Source: Bacteroidales bacterium (GTDB taxonomy: Bacteria; Bacteroidota; Bacteroidia; Bacteroidales; Bacteroidaceae). From it: a DNA stretch of 32,851 nucleotides. The translations under genes were made by a program, and so were the position numbers. The notes under the pieces are model-generated. The model saw only the letters and a list, made by a program, of their open reading frames with translations. It ran no database searches and was not told where the DNA came from. Shown here piece after piece: positions 17,572 to 26,078 of this stretch (the first letter of the stretch is position 1; each line of letters opens with the position of its first letter). The DNA is taken from assembly GCA_004555245.1 (NCBI GenBank), contig SFIS01000043.1, positions 1 through 32,851 on the forward strand. The letters are read 5' to 3'.

Positions 17572-19680
17572 TCAGTTGTTGAAGACGAGAGTTCCGTCAT
17601 TAGCGTCAACGACGATAGGACGGTCTTTGCAGACAGAGCCTGCGAGCAGACGCCTCGACAGTTCGTTTAGCAGCAGGTGCTGTATCGCACGCTTTACAGG
17701 CCGTGCTCCGAAGTCCGGGTCATATCCCTCGTGTGCGAGAACCCCAATGGCAGCATCCGTGACATTCAGTGTGAAGCTCTGCTCTTTCAGCATCCTCACG
17801 ACTTTAGACACCTGGAGACGTACGACACTCGCTATCTCGTGCTCAGAGAGTTTCGTGAAGTCGATTATCTCGTCGATACGGTTGAGGAACTCGGGGCGCA
17901 TGATGGCGTGCAGCTGTTCGCGCTTTGCATTGGATGTCATGATGATGATGGTGTTCTTGAAGTTCACCGTCCTGCCTTTGTTGTCCGTCAGCCTTCCGTC
18001 GTCAAGCACCTGCAGCAGTATGTTGAAGACATCCGGATGCGCCTTCTCAATCTCGTCGAAGAGCACGACGGAGTACGGCTTTCGTCTGACAGCCTCCGTA
18101 AGCTGTCCGCCTTCGTCATATCCTACATATCCCGGAGGCGCTCCGATAAGTCTCGACACGCTGTATTTCTCCTGATACTCTGACATGTCGATACGTGTCA
18201 TCATCGTCTCGTCGTTGAAGAGATAGTCTGCGAGAGCCTTGGCAAGTTCAGTCTTTCCTACACCTGTCGTGCCGAGGAAGATGAACGATGCGATAGGACG
18301 TTTCGGGTCCTGCAGCCCCGCCCTCGAACGTCTGACAGCGTCAGAGACGGCATTTATTGCCTCGTCCTGTCCTATGACACGCCTGTGCAGCTCTTCTTCA
18401 AGATGCAACAGTTTGTCCTTCTCGCTCTGCATCATTCGTGCCACTGGTATTCCGGTCCATCTTGCCACGACCTCGGCGATATCGTCTGCCGTCACCTCCT
18501 CTTTCACGAGAGGCTGTGCCGACACGTCCTTCCCGCCATTGTCTGCCGTGCGACGTGCCGCAAGGTCAGCCTTCGCCCGCTTTATGTCATCTTCAAGAGC
18601 CTGCAGCCTGCCGTATCTTATCTCTGCCACACGTCCGTAGTTTCCTTCACGCTCGGCTTTGTCTGCTTCAAACTTCAGCTGCTCCATGAGTTCTTTCAGC
18701 TGCTGTATCTTGTTTATGAGCAGCCTCTCGCCCTCCCATGCGTTTCTGAAGTTCTTCTCTTTTTCATGCAGCTCGCTGATGTCGGCGTCAAGCTGCGCAA
18801 GCTTTGCCTTGTCATCCTCACGGCGTATTGCTTCGCGCTCTATCTCAAGCTGCGCAAGGCGACGGGTTATCTCGTCGAGTTCTTCCGGCACAGAGTCGCG
18901 TTCCATCCTGAGTTTGGCTGCCGCCTCGTCCATGAGGTCGATAGCCTTGTCGGGGAGGAATCGGTCGGTGATATACCGCTGCGAGAGTTGCACGGCTGCG
19001 ATGCATGCATCGTCCTGGATACGCACCTTGTGATGATTCTCGTATCTCTCTTTCAGTCCGCGCAGAATGGAGATGGCAGACACCTCGTCCGGTTCATCCA
19101 CGAGCACGGTCTGGAAGCGCCGTTCCAGAGCCTTGTCTTTCTCGAAATATTTCTGGTATTCGTTCAGTGTCGTAGCACCGATGGCCCTGAGTTCTCCTCT
19201 GGCGAGGGCAGGTTTCAGAATGTTTGCCGCATCCATGGCTCCGTCCGACGCGCCTGCACCGACAAGAGTATGTATCTCGTCTATGAAGAGTATGATTTCG
19301 CCGTTCGACTGCACCACTTCGTTTATCACGCCTTTCAGTCTCTCCTCAAACTCACCTTTATACTTCGCTCCGGCGACAAGTGCGCCCATATCAAGCGTAT
19401 ATAGCATCTTGCGCTTGAGGTTCTCCGGCACATCGCCTCTTACGATACGTTGTGCGAGGCCTTCCACGATGGCAGTCTTTCCCGTACCGGGCTCGCCTAT
19501 CAGGATAGGGTTGTTCTTCGTGCGCCGCGAGAGAATCTGCAGCACACGTCTCACTTCGTCGTCACGGCCGATGACCGGGTCGAGTTTCCCGTTGCGTGCA
19601 TCCTCCACGAGATTCTTCGCATATCGCGGCAGATGCTGCAGATTGTTCTGCGTCTGTTGTGTCTGTTGGTTGTTGTTCAT
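17572..19680 (-). CDS. clpB: ClpB-type disaggregase lacking the N-terminal domain
   Basis: A AAA+ chaperone that would thread aggregated proteins with DnaK help. Seen: Walker A1 GEPGTGKT at 62-69, Walker B1 around FIDEIH (132-137), a coiled-coil middle domain (about 265-385), Walker A2 GTTGVGKT at 470-477, Walker B2 FDEIEK, pore loop GAPPGYVGYDEGG (513-525), arginine finger R601 and sensor-2 GARPVKR. It is 702 residues versus about 860. Walker A1 comes 144 residues earlier than in E. coli ClpB, so the Clp_N domain is absent, and the segment between TSN and RPEFLNRID is 10 residues instead of about 30. The start is fixed by a good SD (AAGGAG) 8 bases before the ATG; no N-domain is coded upstream. 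It could be a paralogue of a full-length ClpB elsewhere. Confidence 0.92.
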   Translation of the reverse strand: MNNNQQTQQTQNNLQHLPRYAKNLVEDARNGKLDPVIGRDDEVRRVLQILSRRTKNNPILIGEPGTGKTAIVEGLAQRIVRGDVPENLKRKMLYTLDMGALVAGAKYKGEFEERLKGVINEVVQSNGEIILFIDEIHTLVGAGASDGAMDAANILKPALARGELRAIGATTLNEYQKYFEKDKALERRFQTVLVDEPDEVSAISILRGLKERYENHHKVRIQDDACIAAVQLSQRYITDRFLPDKAIDLMDEAAAKLRMERDSVPEELDEITRRLAQLEIEREAIRREDDKAKLAQLDADISELHEKEKNFRNAWEGERLLINKIQQLKELMEQLKFEADKAEREGNYGRVAEIRYGRLQALEDDIKRAKADLAARRTADNGGKDVSAQPLVKEEVTADDIAEVVARWTGIPVARMMQSEKDKLLHLEEELHRRVIGQDEAINAVSDAVRRSRAGLQDPKRPIASFIFLGTTGVGKTELAKALADYLFNDETMMTRIDMSEYQEKYSVSRLIGAPPGYVGYDEGGQLTEAVRRKPYSVVLFDEIEKAHPDVFNILLQVLDDGRLTDNKGRTVNFKNTIIIMTSNAKREQLHAIMRPEFLNRIDEIIDFTKLSEHEIASVVRLQVSKVVRMLKEQSFTLNVTDAAIGVLAHEGYDPDFGARPVKRAIQHLLLNELSRRLLAGSVCKDRPIVVDANDGTLVFNN

Positions 19681-19898
19681 GTTCTGTTCTCCTTTCTTGT
19701 ATATTCAGTTTTTCGTTGTCTTGTCATACACAAGAAGGTGGGACAATCACTATGCCGCTGGTAATATTTGTGTCATAATGTCAAACACGTCGTCTTGATA
19801 GCAGACATTTTGTCAGCAAGCGTAAAAGTTGTTGCCCGCGCACGCGTATATATAATAATGTGTACGCAAACAAAAAAGGTGTAAGAGTGAACATGAGT
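19681..19898. promoter_or_regulatory. clpB upstream region with TGACA motifs
   Basis: The 218 bases before clpB have an SD at 19687-19692 (minus strand AAGGAG) but no TAnnTTTG element. Two related motifs stand at 19771-19783 (TGTCA-TAA-TGTCA) and 19804-19815 (GACA-TTT-TGTC). They may be sites for a stress regulator; this is a guess. Confidence 0.3.
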
Positions 19899-20510
19899 TC
19901 AGTCAAACACCTTGAATTTGTATCCTTGCGACTTCAGGAATCTGAGACTTGCAGGGAGAGCGAAATACAGTTTGTCTATCGATTTCAACGAATCGTGGAA
20001 TGTGATGATAGACCCGTTGCGTGCGTAGCGGTGTATGTTCCGCACGACATCATAGGGTGAGAGGAGTTTTGAATAGTCTCGCGTGACGAGATCCCACATC
20101 ACGATGCGGTATTTGTTCTTGTACCTGTGGTATTGCGTCGGGCGCATCCATCCGTGCGGCGGGCGAAAGAGGTCAGAGTGTATGAGTTCGTCACACTGCT
20201 GCACATTCTTCTCGTATGTGCGTATTGAGTGTCGCGCCCCGCCTATATGGTTGAAGGTATGATTGCCCACCCTGTGTCCTTCGTCAACAATCTGCTGATA
20301 GAGGTCGGGATATTTCCTGACGTTGTCTCCTACGACAAAGAAAGTGGCTTTGACATCAAAGTCACGCAATGTCTTCAGCAGGAAAGGCGTGGACTCGGGT
20401 ATTGGTCCGTCGTCGAAAGTGATATAGACAGAATGGTCGTTCTCGTCCATCCGCCACAAGGCTTTTGGATAGAGCCACCTCAACCATTTTGAAGGTTGTT
20501 CGATAAACAT
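19899..20510 (-). CDS. Polysaccharide deacetylase (NodB, CE4 family)
   Basis: A 203-residue metal-dependent deacetylase acting on N-acetylglucosamine-type polymers, perhaps peptidoglycan. NodB motifs: TFDDGP (31-36, with catalytic D33 and metal ligand D34), HTFNH (H84, H88 metal ligands), FRPPHG (motif 3), a VMWDLVTRDY motif 4, and a C-terminal IITFHDS (motif 5). All key residues are present. There is no clear signal peptide; the N-terminus (IEQPSKWLRWLYPKALWR) is amphipathic and basic. It lies 68 bases after the DUF2723 gene, with a strong hairpin between, and ahead of clpB. Confidence 0.92.
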   Translation of the reverse strand: MFIEQPSKWLRWLYPKALWRMDENDHSVYITFDDGPIPESTPFLLKTLRDFDVKATFFVVGDNVRKYPDLYQQIVDEGHRVGNHTFNHIGGARHSIRTYEKNVQQCDELIHSDLFRPPHGWMRPTQYHRYKNKYRIVMWDLVTRDYSKLLSPYDVVRNIHRYARNGSIITFHDSLKSIDKLYFALPASLRFLKSQGYKFKVFD

Positions 20511-20527
20511 GTCTCGATGTTGTTTTG

Positions 20528-20570
20528 TTGACGGGGTGACAGCATTGTCGTGCAGCCCACCCCGTCAACA
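20528..20570. terminator. Hairpin between the DUF2723 and deacetylase genes
   Basis: GTTGACGGGGTG (20528-20539) and CACCCCGTCAAC (20559-20570) form a perfect 12-bp GC-rich stem just after the DUF2723 stop on the minus strand. No T-run follows in that direction, so it may protect or partly stop the transcript rather than end it cleanly. Confidence 0.45.
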
Positions 20571-20578
20571 TCATGAAA

Positions 20579-23500
20579 TCAGTATTCTCCGCCTCTCGCC
20601 TCGTATATCTTCAGGATTTCTGAGAGTTTCTTCGCATATTGGTCGGCAAGGTTCTGGTCTAAGTCGCATGCCACATTGAATATGCTCTGCATCGTATAGA
20701 GCTGTACGGTGCAGTCTCTCACCGACTGTGCGAAACGTGCCTGGCTGAGGTTGAGATACCAGTTCATATACTGTTCCGCTGTCTTCCACATGTCTGCGAG
20801 CAGCTTCTTCGCCTCGGCTTTCATGCCGAGTCTTACATAGCACTCCGCAAGCTGCATACCTCCGGTGACATAGCTGTCGGGCACGTTGTATGCCGGCATC
20901 ACCTTGTTCATATATGCAATGACTTTCTTTGCCTCCGCCTTGCGTCCCTCGTTGATGAGGTTCTCTGCAAGCGAGACGAAGAGGCGTTTGTGTGTCCAGC
21001 ACATTCTGAGAATTGTCTCGTCGATATACAGTCCCTTTGTCTCGAGTCCTCCGAACTTGAAGCGTGTCATGACATTGCGATACACTCTGTCTGTATCGAA
21101 GCGGCGTGCGCCTTCCTGTGATGTGGTGAAAGGAGTGATACGGTTCACGAGACCCTCCTGCACGAAGTTCTCGCCAAGGTTCATGTAGTTCTCTTCGCCT
21201 ACTGTTGTCGCTACATATAGCGGGCGCGTCCAGTTTGCGTTGGCAAGCATTTCGAGCAGCATGAGGTCGCCTTTGTACAAGGCGCGCTTGTTTGCGAGCG
21301 AGATGGTCATGCGGTCGGGTATGGAATCCGTCGCCATCAGCATTCCGCTCTTCTTCACCGCCTCTTTATCTACGGTGAGATAGAGGGTGTCTGTCGGTAT
21401 GATGTGCGTCCCCTCGCTGTCTTTCCCGTTTCTCACCCAGTATTTCAGGACGTTCTTCAGTTCAAACGGGTCGTCGCCGTAGAGTTTCTTCGCCTCTTCC
21501 GGGTTCTGCCGGTAGAACTCGAGCAGTTCTTCCTTCACTTCCGGCTGCACGGTGACATATTCGTTTGTGCCTGCGCAGTAATCTACTCTCGGCCATGTGA
21601 TAGGCAACGACGGCGAATCGTACGCCGGGCGCACCATCTGGTCGATATACCAGTCTGTGGCGAGATACGAGAGGTTGCAGACGCGTGCGTCTGTCCCTAC
21701 GCCCTCCACATCCTGGTTATACCATAGCGGGAAGGTGTCGTTGTCGCCATTGGTGAAGATTACGGGATAAGTACCCGGTTCGAGCGACATGAGATAGTTC
21801 TGTCCGAAATCGCGGCATGTATATCTTCCGGAGCGGTCGTGGTCGTCCCATGTCTGCGATGCCATCTGCAGCGGCACAAAGAGGCACGCCACGCCTACGG
21901 CGGCGGCGAGAGCGACATTTGAGCGTTTCAGTTTCTGCTCAAGCCAGTCGATGATGGCTGCCACGCCCATGCCACACCATATAGCGAAGGCGTAGAAAGA
22001 TCCGGCGTAGGCATAGTCACGTTCGCGCGGCTGCGACGGTGTCTGGTTGAGATAGATGACTATCGCAAGTCCGGTCATGAAGAAGAGGAAGACAACCACC
22101 CAGAACTGCTGTATGCCGCGGTCGCCCTTGAATGCCTGCCAGAAGAGGCCGAGCAGTCCGAGGAGGAGCGGCAGGCAGTAGAACACGTTGTGTCCCTTGT
22201 TCTCCTTCAGCTCGTCGGGCAGCAGCGACTGGTCGCCAAGCATGGCATTGTCGATAAACGGTATGCCCGTAATCCAGTTGCCGTGCTCCAGCTCGCCAAG
22301 TCCCTGACGGTCGTTCTGTCTGCCCGCGAAGTTCCACATGAAATATCTCCAGTACATGAAATTGCACTGGTACGAGAGGAAGAACCTAATGTTCTCGAAC
22401 AGAGTAGGCACCTTCACGTCGATGATCTCGCCACAGCGGTCATACTGCACGACGTTTCCATCCACGCCGCCCATCCATGCCTCGTACGAGTTTGCGTGAG
22501 CCGAGCTGTGCATACGTGGGAACAAGGAGTTCTGCGCATATACATATTTGTCTTTCGTGCGCACCACGAAATATCTGTCAGGCTCGTCCGGAGAGTGTTT
22601 CTCCACTCTCTGATATACGGGAGCACCTTTTTTCATCACCGGCTTGCAGAGGTTTCCCTCCACTTTCAGCTCAACCTGCGAGGTGTATGATTCTCCATAG
22701 AGCAGCGGACGGTCGCCATACTGTTCGCGGCTGAGATATGAGCCGAGGGTGAAGATGTCTTCAGGCGAGTTCTGGTCCATAGGAGGATTGGCTGACGAGC
22801 GTATGACGATGACGGCATATGTAGAATATCCTATCATCATCATGAAGAGACAGAGCAGCATGGTATTCTTCAGACGTGATGTCACGACAGCCACACCGTT
22901 GCGCTTGTAGCGCAGCAGCAACCACAATGCGGCCAGCACCACGATACCTATCACCACTGCCGACCAGCCGTAGCCATAGAACGGGATGCCGAGCATGGCG
23001 ATAGAGAGGAGGAAAGAGAGGTTCTCGCGGAAAGCGTTACGGTGGGTATAGCTCTCGTATATTGCCCACAGCACAATGCCTACGACGAGCAGGATATAGA
23101 TTATGACACCCGTATTGAACGGGCAGCTCAGCACATTGACAAAGAAGAGTTCAAACCATCCGCCTACTGTGATGATGCCCGGCACCACGCCGTAGAGCAC
23201 GACTGCCACAATGACAAACGAGACGGCGAGAGCCGTCAGCGAGCCTTTCAGGTCGGCTTTCGGATGGCGTTTGTAGTAGTAAACAAGCACAATTGCCGGG
23301 ATGCACAGCAGGTTGAGGAGATGGACACCGATAGACAGGCCTGTCATGTATGCTATGAGGACAAGCCAGCGGTCAGCGTGCGGCTCGTCGGCATGGTCTT
23401 CCCATTTCAGGATGAGCCAGAAGACGACGGCGGTGAAGGCCGAGGAATAGGCATACACCTCGCCCTCGACAGCCGAGAACCAGAATGTGTCTGAGAAGGT

Positions 23501-23893
23501 ATAGATCAATGCGCCCACAAGTCCGCTGGCTTCTATCGCCACGAGGCGCGGCATGGAGATTTCATTACCGTCGCCGACAAGAAGCTTCCGTGTGAGATGC
23601 GTCACTGACCAGAAGAGGAAAAGGATGCAGGTTGCCGAGAGCAGTGCAGACATTATGTTCACCATCTTCGCCACCTGGGTGGGGTCGCTCGCAAACTGCG
23701 AGAAGAGGTTTGCCGTGAGCATAAAGAACGGTGCACCGGGCGGGTGGCCGATTTCAAGTTTGTAGCCTGTAGTGATAAATTCCGGACAGTCCCAGAACGA
23801 GGCTGTCGGCTCGATGGTAGAGCAATATACAAAGGCGGCGATGAGAAAGGTCACCCAGCCGAGTATATTATCTACGAGACGAAATTTTTTCAT
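20579..23893 (-). CDS. DUF2723 membrane protein (GT-C glycosyltransferase-like)
   Basis: A 1104-residue protein. The N-terminal half is polytopic: about 12-14 hydrophobic segments, with the first large loop carrying FWDCPEF and GHPPGAPFFM, whose aspartate recalls the catalytic acidic residue of GT-C (PMT-like) glycosyltransferases. A loop near residues 390-560 is soluble-looking, with YGDRPLLYGESY, and a second short group of hydrophobic helices follows. The C-terminal part (FTNGDNDTFPLWYNQDVEGV, then helical repeats resembling TPRs) is extracytoplasmic. The family may be protein O-glycosyltransferases, but the substrate is not established from sequence. I chose the ATG at 23891-23893 (MKKFRLVDNILGW) because the frame above it runs into the promoter at 24001-24031. 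Confidence 0.87.
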   Translation of the reverse strand: MKKFRLVDNILGWVTFLIAAFVYCSTIEPTASFWDCPEFITTGYKLEIGHPPGAPFFMLTANLFSQFASDPTQVAKMVNIMSALLSATCILFLFWSVTHLTRKLLVGDGNEISMPRLVAIEASGLVGALIYTFSDTFWFSAVEGEVYAYSSAFTAVVFWLILKWEDHADEPHADRWLVLIAYMTGLSIGVHLLNLLCIPAIVLVYYYKRHPKADLKGSLTALAVSFVIVAVVLYGVVPGIITVGGWFELFFVNVLSCPFNTGVIIYILLVVGIVLWAIYESYTHRNAFRENLSFLLSIAMLGIPFYGYGWSAVVIGIVVLAALWLLLRYKRNGVAVVTSRLKNTMLLCLFMMMIGYSTYAVIVIRSSANPPMDQNSPEDIFTLGSYLSREQYGDRPLLYGESYTSQVELKVEGNLCKPVMKKGAPVYQRVEKHSPDEPDRYFVVRTKDKYVYAQNSLFPRMHSSAHANSYEAWMGGVDGNVVQYDRCGEIIDVKVPTLFENIRFFLSYQCNFMYWRYFMWNFAGRQNDRQGLGELEHGNWITGIPFIDNAMLGDQSLLPDELKENKGHNVFYCLPLLLGLLGLFWQAFKGDRGIQQFWVVVFLFFMTGLAIVIYLNQTPSQPRERDYAYAGSFYAFAIWCGMGVAAIIDWLEQKLKRSNVALAAAVGVACLFVPLQMASQTWDDHDRSGRYTCRDFGQNYLMSLEPGTYPVIFTNGDNDTFPLWYNQDVEGVGTDARVCNLSYLATDWYIDQMVRPAYDSPSLPITWPRVDYCAGTNEYVTVQPEVKEELLEFYRQNPEEAKKLYGDDPFELKNVLKYWVRNGKDSEGTHIIPTDTLYLTVDKEAVKKSGMLMATDSIPDRMTISLANKRALYKGDLMLLEMLANANWTRPLYVATTVGEENYMNLGENFVQEGLVNRITPFTTSQEGARRFDTDRVYRNVMTRFKFGGLETKGLYIDETILRMCWTHKRLFVSLAENLINEGRKAEAKKVIAYMNKVMPAYNVPDSYVTGGMQLAECYVRLGMKAEAKKLLADMWKTAEQYMNWYLNLSQARFAQSVRDCTVQLYTMQSIFNVACDLDQNLADQYAKKLSEILKIYEARGGEY

Positions 23894-24000
23894 CGTGTCA
23901 GTTGTTTTTATTGTTTTGTTTTTATTTTCTCGCATTTGGAAAAAACAGACAAACAGCCGGCATGTCTGCTGCACCGCTTGTCTTGGCGCATAAATCATGG

Positions 24001-24031
24001 CAAAATTACGCAAAGTTTGCCTAATGTCAAA
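24001..24031 (-). promoter_or_regulatory. Promoter of the DUF2723 gene
   Basis: On the minus strand TTTG (24031-24028), 19 bases, TAATTTTG (24008-24001) fits the consensus exactly. Start expected near 23994, giving a leader of about 100 bases. Confidence 0.8.
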
Positions 24032-24072
24032 ATTTAATTATCCTTTTTACAATTTATTTACACAAAAAACTG

Positions 24073-24080
24073 TAACTTTG
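24073..24080 (+). promoter_or_regulatory. -7 element at the head of the 89-bp repeat array
   Basis: TAACTTTG matches TAnnTTTG; its last G is also the first base of the repeat array, so transcription should start inside the first repeat near 24086. No clear TTTG box is seen 19-21 bases upstream, only AT-rich TTTA stretches. Confidence 0.5.
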
Positions 24081-24530
24081 CACTCAGGAAATCAGAGACG
24101 GGCACCATTTACATTCGATGCTTCGCCCCGAATACAAATGACATACCCTATTTCCTGAGTGCGACAAAGCACTCTGGAAATCAGAGACGGGCACCATTTA
24201 CATTCGATGCTTCGCCCCGAATACAAATGACACACCCTATTTCCTGAGTGCGACAAAGCACTCTGGAAATCAGAGACGGGCACCATTTACATTCGATGCT
24301 TCGCCCCGAATACAAATGACATACCCTATTTCCTGAGTGCGACAAAGCACTCAGGAAATCAGAGACGGGCACCATTTACATTCGACGCTTCGCCCCGAAT
24401 ACTAATGACATACCCTATTTCCTGAGTGCGACAAAGCACTCTGGAAATCAGAGACGGGCACCATTTACATTCGACGCTTCGTTCCGAATACAAATGACAT
24501 ACCCTATTTCCTGAGTGCGACAAAGCACTC
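24080..24530 (+). repeat. Tandem array of five 89-bp structured repeats
   Basis: Exactly five units of 89 bases plus a closing GCACTC. Each unit can fold into two hairpins. The long one (unit 1: 24085-24157) pairs CAGGAAAT with ATTTCCTG, GGG with CCC, CATTT with AAATG and ATTCG with CGAAT around a loop ATGCTTCGCC. The short one is GAGTGC-GACAAA-GCACTC (24157-24174). Units begin at 24080, 24169, 24258, 24347 and 24436. They differ by only a few bases, mostly in the loop and at one stem-end base (CAGG versus CTGG). Units have no spacers and no common reading frame. The array lies between a -7 element and nhaC, so it is probably transcribed as part of the nhaC leader or as a separate RNA. Confidence 0.92.
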
Positions 24531-24553
24531 TGTATATCCATTCAATCATCATC

Positions 24554-26029
24554 ATGGAAGAAACAAGACATAATCCCTCCCCTATCCTCCCCCCTGCGTG
24601 GATGAGTGCCATCCCTTTTGCCACACTCATCGCGATGCTCTCTGTCACTATCGTGGTGTTTGGCAGCGACGCCCTTGCCGGTCCGTCGCAGATCGCCCTT
24701 CTCACCGCCACCGCAGTCTGTACGCTTCTCGGCATGTCATATTGCAAGGTGTCGTGGCGCGACATCGAGCAGAACATCGAGGGCAAGGTACACGAAACCA
24801 CAGTCTCCATCTATATCCTGCTTGTCATCGGCATGCTCTCCGGCTCATGGATGATCAGCGGCATCGTCCCCACGCTCATCTGCTACGGCATACAGATCAT
24901 CCACCCCGCCGTGTTCCTTGCCTCTGCCTGTGTCATCAGTGCCGTCATCTCTCTCATGACGGGTTCGTCGTGGACGACGATAGCTACCATCGGACTTGCA
25001 TTGCTCGGCATCGGCAGAGCATTGGGCTTCGACGACGGATGGACGGCGGGTGCCATCATCTCTGGCGCATATTTCGGAGACAAGGTGTCGCCTCTCAGCG
25101 ACACCACCGTACTCGCCTCCTCCGTCAGCGGCACACCGCTTTTCACACACATCAGATACATGATGCTGACAACGGGACCCACGGTTTTCATCACGCTCAT
25201 CATCTTCTCGCTTGCCGGGTTGTGGATGGGCTCCGACACTATGAGCGATACGTCACAATATGTCGCAGCCCTGGAAAACACGTTCACCGTCACACCATGG
25301 CTTCTTCTCGTCCCCGTAGCTACGGGCGTGATGATATACAAGAAAGTGCCTTCGCTCATCGTACTCTTTATCTCCGCCCTCCTTGCCACGCTCATGGCTT
25401 TGGTCTTCCAGCCCGGAATACTGATGCAGGTGGCTGGTGCTGACAGCAAGGCGGTGTCGGCCGATGCTCTCACCATCTTCAAAGGCATCGTACTCACCCT
25501 CAGTTCATCGACACAGGTTGAGACGGGCGTGCCTCTTTTCAACGACCTTGTCTCCACACGTGGCATGGCAGGCATGCTCAACACGGTGTGGCTCATCCTC
25601 TCTGCCATGATCTTCGGCGGTGCGATGTCAGCCTGCGGAATGTTACGCAGCTTCCTCTATGCCGTCACCCGCCGACTTGTAAAGACACGCGTCGGACTTG
25701 TCTCTGCCACCGTGCTGAACGGCATCGGCATGAATCTCATGACCGGCGACCAATACATCTCCATCATCCTCTCTGCCAATATGTTCAAAGAAGAGTATGA
25801 ACAGCAGGGGTATGAATCCCGCCTTCTGTCACGTTCGGCAGAAGACGGTGCCACCGTCACTTCCGTACTCATCCCGTGGAACACATGCGGCATGACACAA
25901 GCCACAGTTCTCGGTGTCGCCACGCTGACCTATCTGCCCTTCTGTTTCTTCTGCTATCTCTCGCCGCTCATGTCTATCCTTCATGCTGCAATGGGTTGGA
26001 AGATCAAGAAGACGACCGTATCGCCATAG
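24554..26029 (+). CDS. nhaC: NhaC-family Na+/H+ antiporter
   Basis: A 491-residue inner-membrane protein with about 12 hydrophobic helices that would exchange sodium (or another substrate cation/organic acid) for protons. Family signatures: PPAWMSAIPFATLIAML at the N-terminus, a MTGSSWTTIATIG helix, and SGAYFGDKVSPLSDTTVLAS, the hallmark of NhaC, at about residues 172-191; later VSATVLNGIGMNLMTGDQYISIIL. Length is normal. The ATG at 24554 was chosen because the frame upstream runs into the repeat array. Downstream, gluQ follows after 49 bases on the same strand. The long repeat-filled leader suggests RNA-level control. Confidence 0.93.
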   Translation: MEETRHNPSPILPPAWMSAIPFATLIAMLSVTIVVFGSDALAGPSQIALLTATAVCTLLGMSYCKVSWRDIEQNIEGKVHETTVSIYILLVIGMLSGSWMISGIVPTLICYGIQIIHPAVFLASACVISAVISLMTGSSWTTIATIGLALLGIGRALGFDDGWTAGAIISGAYFGDKVSPLSDTTVLASSVSGTPLFTHIRYMMLTTGPTVFITLIIFSLAGLWMGSDTMSDTSQYVAALENTFTVTPWLLLVPVATGVMIYKKVPSLIVLFISALLATLMALVFQPGILMQVAGADSKAVSADALTIFKGIVLTLSSSTQVETGVPLFNDLVSTRGMAGMLNTVWLILSAMIFGGAMSACGMLRSFLYAVTRRLVKTRVGLVSATVLNGIGMNLMTGDQYISIILSANMFKEEYEQQGYESRLLSRSAEDGATVTSVLIPWNTCGMTQATVLGVATLTYLPFCFFCYLSPLMSILHAAMGWKIKKTTVSP

Positions 26030-26078
26030 TATTTTAGACAGCAGATACATCCCCTATATCATTGCACACCCTTCCAAC

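Noticed and set aside
23894..24013. 40-residue N-terminal extension of the DUF2723 protein
   Set aside because: It would start inside or before a consensus promoter at 24001-24031.
24080..24530. CRISPR-like array
   Set aside because: The whole 89-base period is repeated with no unique spacers, and no cas gene is in the window.
24092..24541. Series of 60-64 codon frames on the minus strand of the repeat array
   Set aside because: They only read across two repeat units in changing frames; 89 is not a multiple of three, and no promoter or family supports them.
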